Shown here: one piece after another, positions 5,468-10,924 of the stretch
Position numbering within the stretch: the first letter of the stretch is position 1
Layout of the letters: every line of letters begins with the position of its first letter
From: an uncultured Bacteroidia bacterium
GTDB lineage: Bacteria; Bacteroidota; Bacteroidia; Bacteroidales; UBA932
Reading direction: 5' to 3'
DNA: 10,924 nucleotides
Assembly (NCBI GenBank): GCA_902797895.1
Contig: CADBUS010000188.1
Location: 1-10,924 of the forward strand
Translations under genes and position numbers: made by a program
Notes under the pieces: model-generated
The model's database searches: none
Told to the model about the DNA's origin: nothing
What the model saw: only the letters and a program-made list of their open reading frames with translations

Positions 5468-7744
5468 ATGATGAGAGCTTTTCTGACAATACTACTTTTT
5501 TTCATTATCGGTATTAACTCTCTTTTTGCACAAACTCCTCATAGGATTACCGGAAGGGTTATTGACAAAAACAATAATGCCGTTGAGGCGGTTGCTGTAG
5601 TGCTGTCAAATAAAGAGACCAATAAAATTATAGGCACAACAACATCTGCAGATGGCTCTTTTGCCCTAAAAGCCTTAGAGGGAGCTTATACCTTTGAGCT
5701 CTCTTTGATAGGATATGAAAAATATCTTCTTGACATAAATGTTGATAAGGAGCTTAATCTTGGTGATATTGTATTGAAAGAGGATGCCCTTTTTCTTAAA
5801 GAGATTAAGATAACAGCCAATAGAGTTGAATACGATATGAGGGGCTATGAGTATAGGGTGGGCAGTATAGAGGCTTTGAAAAACAAGGATTTAACAGAGA
5901 TTCTCAATACTGCTCCGGGGGTAATGGCAGCAAATAAGATAACCCTTTACGGAAGCCCTGTGGTAAATGTATATATCAACAGACGCAAAATTGTAATGAC
6001 AGAAGAGGCTCTTTTAGAATATCTGCGCACTTATAAGGGAGCAAGTATAGAAAAGATTGTTGTTATATCAGAACCCGATATTTCTGCGCGGCATAGTGGA
6101 ATATCTATTAGAATTGTTACCAAAAAGGAGGAAGGAGGTTTTTTCTCCGCCTCAGTCAGAGACTTGCTAAACAAAGATAATCACGTTTGGGGAGCAAACA
6201 GTAACATAGACTACAGAAAAGGTAAGCTCTCTTTCTATGCCTCCGGCGGGTATATGAATCAGAACAGAAAAAAAGTAGAAATCACAAATAATGATTGGAA
6301 AAGTATAAATAAAAAACTTTCAGATACAACAACAGAAAAGACCAAAATATCTCCCTCTGTCAATGCCACTTTAGGGTTAGGGTATGATATTTCAAAAAAA
6401 GATTATCTCTCTGCAGAACTCTCTTTTAGAGAGATAGACAGAGATCAGAATAGAGATATTATAACTGAAAATGAGGCCGGTGTGGCAAAAAGATTCAAAC
6501 GCTACAATACTGTAGCTAAAGACCCAGCCCTCTCATTGATGTATGTGCACACATTCAAAGATGCCTCAGAGTTTACGATAACAGGGGACTATGTTGGCTC
6601 GTATAAAAAGAATGAGATTATCGGCGGAAACATAAATGCAGTTGGGGCAAAAGAAGAAGATGCGATTATCAAGACAGAAAACAACACCTCAACCTTTATT
6701 GGTTATGCTCTCTATTCAAAAAGATTTGGGCAAAAACAGAGCATCAATGCCGGAATGAAATACTCATATATAACAAATGAGGCAATTAACAATAACTCCT
6801 CGTTTTTATACAAAGAGAGATTGTTAAGCCCCTTTGCATCTTACTCTGCAAATCTGAAAAAGTTCGGATTTAGGGTGGGTTTGACAGGTAATTGGGCAAA
6901 TATAGACCATTATAACTATTTAGATATAGTTCCGGCCCTCTCCGTAAATTATTACATAAATAGAAAAAAGGGAAATCTGTTGAGTGCGGGATATTCAATG
7001 GCAGTGCACAGACCAAGCATATCACAACTTAATCCTAATGCAGTTTTTTCTGAGAAAGATATTATCGTAAGGATTGGAAATCCAAATCTTAAGTCATATT
7101 ACGGCAACAATTTCAGTTTGGCGTTGAAGCTGCTCAACAGCTATTCACTATCCGCAAACTATAGGAGGGCCAATGATGCAATAACCTCCTACATCTATAC
7201 AGATGAGAAAGGAACCCTATATCAGACATATACTAACAATGCCCGTAATCAAGCGGTTTCTGCCGGCTTTAATTTTAATAAAACCTTGTTCAAGAAGTTG
7301 GATTTGAACCTTTCTGCAACATACGCATATTCTGAGAGTTATGTAAATGGAAATACAACAAGAAATAACTCTTTTTCCTGTGCGTTTGTAGCTTTTGTAT
7401 ATTTACCTAAATCTTTTACTTTCTCAGCTGAGATGTTTGCCAACAGCAGAAAGAGAATCGGGCACAACGCTTACAAGAAAGAGCCTGTTTGGCTTGATTT
7501 AGCGCTTGCCAAAAGAGTTAAAAGATGGAATTTCAAACTAATGGTATCAGATCTATTAAACTCATACTCTCGGGGAGAAAAAATGGTAATAGATATGGGG
7601 GATTATATTCAGACTGTAAGTAATCGCACCCCTTCGCGAGCCTATAACATAACGGTTTCATATAACTTCAATTGGGGCAAGGCCGGCAGAGGAAAGAGGG
7701 CTCAAACCCAAAAGAGTGATATGAACTCCAGAATAGGTGAATAA
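5468..7744 (+). CDS. Outer-membrane beta-barrel protein (TonB-dependent-receptor-like, OMP_b-brl_3 type)
   Basis: A 758-residue secreted protein. A signal peptide covers 1-21 (hydrophobic run ending SLFAQ). A carboxypeptidase-regulatory-like beta-sandwich follows at about 24-110, with ITGRVIDKNNNAVEAVAVVL, ADGSFALKAL and LSLIGYEKYLLDI. A plug-like region spans about 115-220, with LTEILNTAPGV and YGSPVVNVYINRRK. The rest is a barrel of alternating aromatic and polar strands with charged turns, ending in a strand YNITVSYNFNW plus a basic tail of about 20 residues. This order fits the Bacteroidetes outer membrane beta-barrel family related to TonB-dependent receptors. Such proteins may import a ligand with TonB-ExbBD or act as structural outer-membrane proteins. 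The ligand is unknown and no SusD-like partner lies next to it. It has its own promoters and the next gene starts from a separate one. Confidence 0.88.
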   Translation: MMRAFLTILLFFIIGINSLFAQTPHRITGRVIDKNNNAVEAVAVVLSNKETNKIIGTTTSADGSFALKALEGAYTFELSLIGYEKYLLDINVDKELNLGDIVLKEDALFLKEIKITANRVEYDMRGYEYRVGSIEALKNKDLTEILNTAPGVMAANKITLYGSPVVNVYINRRKIVMTEEALLEYLRTYKGASIEKIVVISEPDISARHSGISIRIVTKKEEGGFFSASVRDLLNKDNHVWGANSNIDYRKGKLSFYASGGYMNQNRKKVEITNNDWKSINKKLSDTTTEKTKISPSVNATLGLGYDISKKDYLSAELSFREIDRDQNRDIITENEAGVAKRFKRYNTVAKDPALSLMYVHTFKDASEFTITGDYVGSYKKNEIIGGNINAVGAKEEDAIIKTENNTSTFIGYALYSKRFGQKQSINAGMKYSYITNEAINNNSSFLYKERLLSPFASYSANLKKFGFRVGLTGNWANIDHYNYLDIVPALSVNYYINRKKGNLLSAGYSMAVHRPSISQLNPNAVFSEKDIIVRIGNPNLKSYYGNNFSLALKLLNSYSLSANYRRANDAITSYIYTDEKGTLYQTYTNNARNQAVSAGFNFNKTLFKKLDLNLSATYAYSESYVNGNTTRNNSFSCAFVAFVYLPKSFTFSAEMFANSRKRIGHNAYKKEPVWLDLALAKRVKRWNFKLMVSDLLNSYSRGEKMVIDMGDYIQTVSNRTPSRAYNITVSYNFNWGKAGRGKRAQTQKSDMNSRIGE

Positions 7745-7747
7745 TGC

Positions 7748-7800
7748 CAAATAGTTGCAAAACAGAAAATAATAACATATCTTTGTAAGTAGAGGGTGGA
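7748..7800 (+). promoter_or_regulatory. Promoter block P1 (copy of 9384-9436)
   Basis: TTG at 7755-7757, a 20-base spacer and TATCTTTG at 7778-7785 form a Bacteroidetes promoter about 50 bases before the ATG at 7834. The whole 53-base block matches 9384-9436 at 45 positions by hand alignment, including sequence outside the promoter boxes, so it is a duplicated module. Confidence 0.7.
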
Positions 7801-7833
7801 TTTTCAAAAAAACGATTCGCCCTCAATACAAGT

Positions 7834-8427
7834 ATGAAAGCTCTGTTTTACATAAATTTCATAATTAAGAAAAAAACTCTTTTTATATCAATTCTTCTAT
7901 TTTTTTCTGTGCTGTTATATCCACAGAAAAAATATACCTCAGAACAAATCCGCGCAGCATACGAGGGCACTTGGAAATATGAGAACACAAAAACTCAAGA
8001 GGTTTTTATACTAACTTTGTTATATAAACCGACAAGTCTATATAATTCCGATGAACCAGCGCCATATTTCATAGGCTTTTTTTCTTATAGTAAAAACGGT
8101 AAGGTTATTGAGGATAATCTTGATAGAGCAAAAGATTTTTCTGCTTTCAAGTTAAAAGAAGATATAGATTCCGAAGCCAGGCTCACAATACCAATTTCTG
8201 GAGCAGTAGCGTGGCACAATGGTCAAAGTTTGTTTAAATTTAGAGACGGAAAATTAGGCAAAATTATTCACAAGATATCTATAACGGCTCAGGTATTCAC
8301 AAAGAATAATAAAACATTGCTTTGGACAATGCCCCAAAATGATGAAGATGAGTATCTTTCAAAAAAAGAGATTCCAAATGCTAATAGTACTATCCCTATG
8401 AAGATGACACTTACAAGAGTAAAGTAA
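7834..8427 (+). CDS. Secreted protein of unknown function, paralog of 8625-9212
   Basis: A 197-residue protein with an unusually long charged N-region followed by a hydrophobic stretch (about 16-29) and a probable signal cleavage near YPQKK, so it is likely exported. The mature part begins with an amphipathic segment, then GTWKYENTKTQEVFILTL, PAPYFIGFFSYSKNGKVIEDN and a C-terminal IPMKMTLTRVK. The same landmarks occur in the same order in the protein at 8625: GIWEY, PAYWIIGCYRLIKDGKVVEDN and MPTDMTLKKKH. The pattern of a short beta-rich domain with a GxW-Y start recalls small exported families of unknown function in Bacteroidetes, possibly the DUF6705 group, but that link is only an impression. 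No catalytic motif or lipobox is seen. It has promoter P1 and a terminator hairpin at 8462, so it can be a single-gene transcript. Role unknown. Confidence 0.82.
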   Translation: MKALFYINFIIKKKTLFISILLFFSVLLYPQKKYTSEQIRAAYEGTWKYENTKTQEVFILTLLYKPTSLYNSDEPAPYFIGFFSYSKNGKVIEDNLDRAKDFSAFKLKEDIDSEARLTIPISGAVAWHNGQSLFKFRDGKLGKIIHKISITAQVFTKNNKTLLWTMPQNDEDEYLSKKEIPNANSTIPMKMTLTRVK

Positions 8428-8450
8428 CGGGTTTGTGCTTTTGCGCAAAA

Positions 8451-8520
8451 TTCTATGTAGCAAATATTTCAAAGGGCTTCATCCATTGAGGCCCTTTTGA
8501 ATATTTCTGACACCTTGAAT
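8451..8520 (+). repeat. Duplicated 3' block, copy 1 (matches 9219-9284)
   Basis: The first 32 bases (8451-8482) match 9219-9250 with five differences. After the hairpin loop the match resumes through the right arm and the string TTCTGACACCTTGAA. The block follows the stop codon of one paralog, as copy 2 follows the other, so gene and 3' region seem to have been duplicated together. Confidence 0.7.
8462..8506 (+). terminator. Terminator hairpin after the first secreted paralog
   Basis: The left arm (8462-8478) and right arm (8490-8506) pair over about 17 bases with one or two mismatches. The core is AAAGGGC/GCCCTTTT and the loop is about 11 bases. The T-rich right arm can serve as a terminator; A-rich on the left, it could act in both directions. 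Confidence 0.6.
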
Positions 8521-8526
8521 AAAATC

Positions 8527-8592
8527 GTCACTCTGAGGGGCTTCCATCACTCTGAAGCCCTCCCTGTCACTCTGAACGAAGTGAAGAGTCCT
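8527..8592 (+). repeat. Three-fold GTCACTCTGA repeat cluster with hairpin
   Basis: TCACTCTGA occurs at 8528, 8547 and 8567, 19-20 bases apart. GGGCTTC (8538-8544) and GAAGCCC (8554-8560) form a perfect hairpin around the middle copy. The third copy continues as ACGAAGTGAAGAGTCC, a dispersed intergenic repeat form whose reverse complement recurs at 10507. It fills the gap before the second paralog. Confidence 0.6.
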
Positions 8593-8609
8593 TTCTGAAT
8601 ATTTTTTAC

Positions 8610-8617
8610 TATCTTCG
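8610..8617 (+). promoter_or_regulatory. Possible -7 box for the second secreted paralog
   Basis: TATCTTCG differs from TAnnTTTG at one base and ends 7 bases before the ATG, implying an almost leaderless transcript. No TTG lies at the right spacing; the repeat cluster occupies the -33 position. The promoter is weak on sequence alone. Confidence 0.35.
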
Positions 8618-8624
8618 CAACAGT

Positions 8625-9212
8625 ATGAAAAAGAGCGTGATTATACTTATAGCAACTCTAATCTGTTCTACCCTTTTTGCTCAGCATAAGGATTTTAGCA
8701 CAATGAGTTTTGAAGAGAAGGGAAAATTTATGGAGGGAATATGGGAGTATGTCTCGCCCGATGGTAAAATAGTTTTTACAATAGAATATATAACCACTCA
8801 ATGGAAAAGGCGTACTGATGATAGACCAGCCTACTGGATAATTGGTTGCTATCGATTAATTAAAGATGGCAAGGTTGTGGAGGATAATCTTTATAAATTG
8901 GATAAGTATAGAGGACTTAAAGTATTAGGGGAGAATGATTTTGATTATACCTCTTCTATTGCGGTAGAGAAAAATTATAGCGGAGCGATTTTAGACCTCT
9001 TTTCCTTATACGACCAGACAAATGGAGTGGATGCCGATGGCGCTTTTTTCGAATTAGTCTTTTCGTATATCAAGTTAATTTCCAGCAAAAAAGGCGAGGA
9101 GACCATTTTTATGCACTTGGAAGAGGGAGAAGGCGAATATGAAGAACTTCCTAATAATCCCGATAGAATTTTCTCTATGCCAACAGATATGACTTTGAAG
9201 AAAAAGCATTAA
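8625..9212 (+). CDS. Secreted protein of unknown function, paralog of 7834-8427
   Basis: A 195-residue exported protein with a clean signal peptide: MKKS start, hydrophobic core at 4-17 and LFAQ before probable cleavage at about residue 20. The mature chain opens with a charged helix (FEEKGKFMEGIWEY), then IVFTIEY, PAYWIIGCYRLIKDGKVVEDN, an acidic C-terminal half with EEGEGEYEELP and an ending of MPTDMTLKKKH. Order, spacing and key aromatic positions match the protein at 7834, so they are paralogs that have since diverged widely. The acidic segment aligns with DEDEYLSKKE of the other. No enzymatic motif, lipobox or sorting domain is visible. It is followed by its own terminator hairpin; its promoter is unclear because a repeat cluster lies directly upstream. 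Function unknown; export is likely. Confidence 0.85.
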   Translation: MKKSVIILIATLICSTLFAQHKDFSTMSFEEKGKFMEGIWEYVSPDGKIVFTIEYITTQWKRRTDDRPAYWIIGCYRLIKDGKVVEDNLYKLDKYRGLKVLGENDFDYTSSIAVEKNYSGAILDLFSLYDQTNGVDADGAFFELVFSYIKLISSKKGEETIFMHLEEGEGEYEELPNNPDRIFSMPTDMTLKKKH

Positions 9213-9218
9213 ACAATA

Positions 9219-9284
9219 TCCTATGCAACAGATTTTTCAAAGGGCTTCATTTGAAGCCCTTTTGAAAAGTTCTGACACCTTGAA
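9219..9284 (+). repeat. Duplicated 3' block, copy 2 (matches 8451-8520)
   Basis: The counterpart of the block at 8451, placed the same way after the stop of the second paralog. It is shorter in the hairpin loop and ends in the same TTCTGACACCTTGAA string. Confidence 0.7.
9234..9268 (+). terminator. Terminator hairpin after the second secreted paralog
   Basis: TTTTCAAAGGGCTTCA (9234-9249) pairs with TGAAGCCCTTTTGAAAA (9252-9268), with one extra base in the right arm and a tight loop. This is stronger than copy 1 and probably ends the paralog's transcript. Confidence 0.7.
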
Positions 9285-9383
9285 AAAGGCTCAGAATGAC
9301 AGTAAAAGGGCCTCCGGTGCAAGCTCTTCTCATTCTTAGGGCTTAGCTCATTGTTTCTTTTAACATTTTCTTAAGATGGTTGT
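9285..9383. other. Intergenic gap with a repeat remnant
   Basis: TCAGAATGAC at 9291-9300 is the reverse complement of the GTCATTCTGA core seen at 8527-8575 and 10524. The rest, including CATTCTTAGGGCTTAGCTCA (9330-9349), looks like a decayed form of such repeats. No gene is seen. Confidence 0.4.
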
Positions 9384-9436
9384 CAAATAGTTGCAAAAAA
9401 GAAAATTATAACTTACCTTTGTAAATAGAGGGGGAC
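9384..9436 (+). promoter_or_regulatory. Promoter block P2 (copy of 7748-7800)
   Basis: TTG at 9391-9393, a 20-base spacer and TACCTTTG at 9414-9421 form a good Bacteroidetes promoter. It matches P1 at 45 of 53 positions. It drives the broken gene at 9487 and perhaps the lipoprotein gene after it, through a leader of about 60 bases. Confidence 0.7.
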
Positions 9437-9486
9437 GGCCTCTCTGAAGCCAACCACACCACTAATAACTAAAAACTAATAATGTT

Positions 9487-9752
9487 ATGAAAAGATTTAT
9501 CAATTTGATATTAGGTTTAATGTGCTTATTGATGAAACAGAAGAGAGTTTGTGGTATCCTCTCTGTAATATGGGTTGGAGTGGAGATAAAGATGGTTATT
9601 ACCTAAGCGGTGCTTTTGATACGAGCAATGGACCAGCAGAGTACTGGTATCCTTATGGGCAATCCAAATCCAATAAAGAAATCTATAGCAAAGAGGGAAC
9701 TCCCAAAAATTACCAGTATGAAGTGAATGCTGTAGTTGGAATAAGAAAATAG
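9487..9752 (+). pseudogene. Broken secreted-protein gene: signal peptide out of frame with its C-terminal part
   Basis: An ATG at 9487 starts a typical signal-peptide sequence, MKRFINLILGLMCLL, in a frame that stops at 9604-9606. A different frame is open from 9483 to the TAG at 9750-9752. It encodes a normal-looking exposed segment rich in Trp and Tyr (WYPLCNMGWSGDKDGYYL, AEYWYPYGQSKS) that ends YQYEVNAVVGIRK. In that frame the only useful start before this segment is a GTG at 9522, with no signal peptide. The simplest reading is an internal deletion or frameshift near 9520-9535 that joined the export signal to the wrong frame. An intact ancestor was probably much longer. Alternatives are a short cytoplasmic protein from the GTG or a sequencing error. 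The family was not recognised. Promoter P2 upstream is intact. Confidence 0.6.
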
Positions 9753-9782
9753 TATAAATACTTTATTATAAAATCTACAACT

Positions 9783-10460
9783 ATGAAAAGATTAAAAAGC
9801 TTGTTATACACGCTTTTTTTTGCTGCCCCTCTCCTTTTAAACGGGTGTCATAAAGAAAAGTTTTTAGAGAGCGGTGTGATTTCATCAGATCATTACGTAC
9901 AAGTGTATATTGAACCGAATGATTTTGAACTTAGACCGGTGGCAGGAATAGAAAATGCCATACATGCGCATTTTATAGGCAAGTCTTTTGAGTGTAGCTC
10001 ATCTGATACAAAGTTTTATGAATATGCAAAACTCTTCAACGATGTGTCATATAAAGGCAATGTGCTTCCATTTGCCAACAAAGCATTAACAGAGCCACTA
10101 ACCTCTGTAAACATCGTTTGCGATAAAGATTTTGATGCCACTCATAAAGCAGGAAGCAGCCTCGGTGATGTAATAATGTTCTGTGCCACATCGCCGTATG
10201 AGTTCATACAAAGCGGATATAAGAAAAAAATTTACACATACCCGGATTATTGGAAGATGTTAGCAATGAATCAAAATGGGATAGTTAAGCCGATTGAGAT
10301 ATTGGTTAAAGATGTAAATAAGAATAACACTCGTATGCTTTATCCGATCTTTCATTTATATTTCAAGAAAAAGCCTGCAACGAGCGGCGAATATCTTTTT
10401 ACAGTCACAATAAAAATCAAAGATGTTGAAATGGTAAAACAGATCTATTATACATTTTAA
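9783..10460 (+). CDS. Lipoprotein of unknown function
   Basis: A 225-residue protein with a lipoprotein signal: basic start MKRLKSLL, a hydrophobic core and lipobox LLNGC with C22 as the lipid-bearing residue. It should be anchored in the inner or outer membrane. The mature part begins HKEKFLES, includes several aromatic-rich beta-type stretches (YVQVYIEP, PIFHLYFKKK) and ends with YLFTVTIKIKDVEMVKQIYYTF, like a beta-sandwich edge. Two further cysteines at about 60-115 could pair. No catalytic motif was recognised and no family name is offered. It starts 30 bases after the broken gene; the gap has no clear promoter, so it may be read from P2. A few repeat-filled bases follow its stop and no terminator hairpin is close. 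The match of start codon and signal makes the gene itself secure. Confidence 0.85.
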   Translation: MKRLKSLLYTLFFAAPLLLNGCHKEKFLESGVISSDHYVQVYIEPNDFELRPVAGIENAIHAHFIGKSFECSSSDTKFYEYAKLFNDVSYKGNVLPFANKALTEPLTSVNIVCDKDFDATHKAGSSLGDVIMFCATSPYEFIQSGYKKKIYTYPDYWKMLAMNQNGIVKPIEILVKDVNKNNTRMLYPIFHLYFKKKPATSGEYLFTVTIKIKDVEMVKQIYYTF

Positions 10461-10506
10461 GGTGGCTGAATTTTATTGAATAAACGATTTTACAAAGAAG
10501 TAGCAC

Positions 10507-10535
10507 AGATTCTTCGCTAACGCTCAGAATGACAG
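10507..10535 (-). repeat. Dispersed intergenic repeat copy
   Basis: On the minus strand the core reads GTCATTCTGAGCG followed by TTAGCGAAGAATCT. It matches the third copy at 8566-8590 (GTCACTCTGAACGAAG then TGAAGAGTCC) with differences and a small insertion. Similar strings of this type are known as common dispersed repeats in bacterial genomes. Confidence 0.55.
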
Positions 10536-10572
10536 TGAACTAATGCTCAGAGGAACGGAAATGCTGTGCATT

Positions 10573-10603
10573 CTCGCTCCGCGGCTACCGCGAACATAGC
10601 GAG
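10573..10603. repeat. Two-part GC-rich hairpin
   Basis: The outer arms CTCGCT (10573-10578) and AGCGAG (10598-10603) enclose inner arms CGCGG (10580-10584) and CCGCG (10588-10592). The flanks repeat GCATTCTCGC at 10569 and 10622, and GCGAG/CTCGC pairs again at 10600-10613. This is a typical structure of a dispersed palindromic element. Confidence 0.5.
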
Positions 10604-10697
10604 ATTTTGCTCGCTTCGCTGCGCATTCTCGCACCGCCTTCCCGGCGGGGGGCGCTTCAACGGGTGAGTTCGAAGCTCGCCCCATTGCAAACAAAAA

Positions 10698-10783
10698 CAA
10701 ACATTTTGTAGAAATGTTTGCCATTATTATACGAGCCGCAAGAGACGAAAGCGAGCTTTCGTTCTTTTAGGCCCGTATAATAA
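10698..10783. repeat. Hairpin plus long imperfect palindrome
   Basis: CAAACATTT (10698-10706) and AAATGTTTG (10712-10720) form a perfect 9-base stem. Next, TTATTATACG (10724-10733) and CGTATAATAA (10774-10783) form outer arms; GCC/GGC and ACGAAAGC/GCTTTCGT (10745-10752, 10755-10762) pair within. Purpose unknown; it could be a cruciform site or a transcript end structure. Confidence 0.5.
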
Positions 10784-10784
10784 C

Positions 10785-10819
10785 AAAGACCGCATCACGA
10801 TGCGGTCTTTTTGTTTTTG
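10785..10819 (-). terminator. Terminator hairpin beyond tRNA-Ser, possibly bidirectional
   Basis: AAAGACCGCATC (10785-10796) pairs perfectly with GATGCGGTCTTT (10799-10810). It lies 18 bases past the CCA end of the minus-strand tRNA-Ser, so it likely stops that transcript. The plus strand carries the better T-run (10808-10819), so it may also stop transcripts coming from the left. Confidence 0.7.
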
Positions 10820-10836
10820 TTTTGGGTTTTACCCGT

Positions 10837-10924
10837 TGGCGGTGAGGGCGAGATTCGAACTCGCGGAACCGTAAACCGGTTCGGCAGTTTAGCAAACTGC
10901 TGGATTCAGCCACTCTCCCACCTC
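10837..10924 (-). tRNA. tRNA-Ser (anticodon GCT), first three bases beyond window
   Basis: On the minus strand the 5' acceptor bases GAGG, followed by TG, enter from the edge and pair with the 3' acceptor CCTCACC if the missing bases are GGT. The D-arm is GGA...TCC. The anticodon stem GCAGT/ACTGC encloses TTGCTAA, with anticodon GCT opposite 10891-10893. A long variable arm pairs GAACC with GGTTC, as expected for serine tRNA. The T-arm GCGAG/CTCGC encloses TTCGAAT. Discriminator G is followed by an encoded CCA (10839-10837). It reads AGC and AGU codons. Confidence 0.93.

Larger units (their letters stand above)
10461..10836. other. Repeat-rich non-coding region between the lipoprotein gene and tRNA-Ser
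   Basis: No credible gene is present. In order it holds a dispersed-repeat copy (10507-10535), a GC-rich hairpin repeat (about 10555-10660), a 9-base hairpin (10698-10720), a long imperfect palindrome (10724-10783) and a terminator hairpin (10785-10819). Base composition rises sharply in G and C at 10560-10680 compared with the AT-rich genes to the left. Confidence 0.6.

Noticed and set aside
8527..8592. CRISPR-like array from three repeats 19-20 bases apart
   Set aside because: The repeat is only 9-10 bases, the spacers contain paired arms of one hairpin, and no cas gene is present.
10524..10724. Minus-strand frame of 66 codons near the right end
   Set aside because: It lies wholly in palindromic GC-rich repeats; translated dispersed repeats often give such Arg/Ala-rich spurious frames.

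Overview
The window looks like chromosomal DNA of a Bacteroidota member, most likely order Bacteroidales. Three things point there. Promoters repeatedly match the Bacteroidetes form (TTG/TTTG, about 19-20 bases, then TAnnTTTG) and recognisable Shine-Dalgarno sites are scarce. One gene encodes an outer-membrane beta-barrel with a carboxypeptidase-regulatory-like N-terminus. The glycyl-tRNA synthetase is of the single-chain dimeric type. Genus and species cannot be told from the sequence alone.

Left part, 1-5106, is housekeeping. A short-chain dehydrogenase (YdfG-like) runs off the left edge on the minus strand. A divergent intergenic region follows, then four plus-strand genes: sufS (cysteine desulfurase), a SufE domain fused to a MIP18/DUF59 (SufT-like) domain, folK and glyS. 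The first two work together: SufS takes sulfur from cysteine, SufE accepts it, and the DUF59 domain is of a kind that helps in Fe-S cluster assembly or delivery. sufB, sufC and sufD are not in the window. Gaps of 24 and 30 bases suggest that sufE, folK and glyS are co-transcribed. A -7 box between sufS and sufE may add an internal promoter.

A tRNA-Pro(TGG) gene with its own promoter and a strong terminator (5162-5349) separates this from the right part, 5350-10836, which is accessory and cell-envelope oriented. It holds a 758-residue outer-membrane beta-barrel protein, two paralogous secreted proteins of about 196 residues (7834-8427 and 8625-9212), a broken secreted-protein gene (9487-9752) and a lipoprotein (9783-10460). 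The region shows duplication at several levels: the two secreted paralogs, a matching 3' block with terminator hairpin after each, and a near-identical 53-base promoter at 7748 and 9384. Intergenic gaps carry dispersed repeats built on GTCAYTCTGA, and a GC-rich hairpin-filled repeat lies near the right end.

The right edge cuts a minus-strand tRNA-Ser(GCT) with a terminator hairpin beyond its 3' end, so the accessory block sits between two tRNA genes. No integrase, transposase or CRISPR array is visible, and no attachment-site duplication was seen. The items most worth a second look are the SufE-DUF59 fusion, the altered SufS active-site motif and the duplicated secreted-protein modules. None is proof of a new system.
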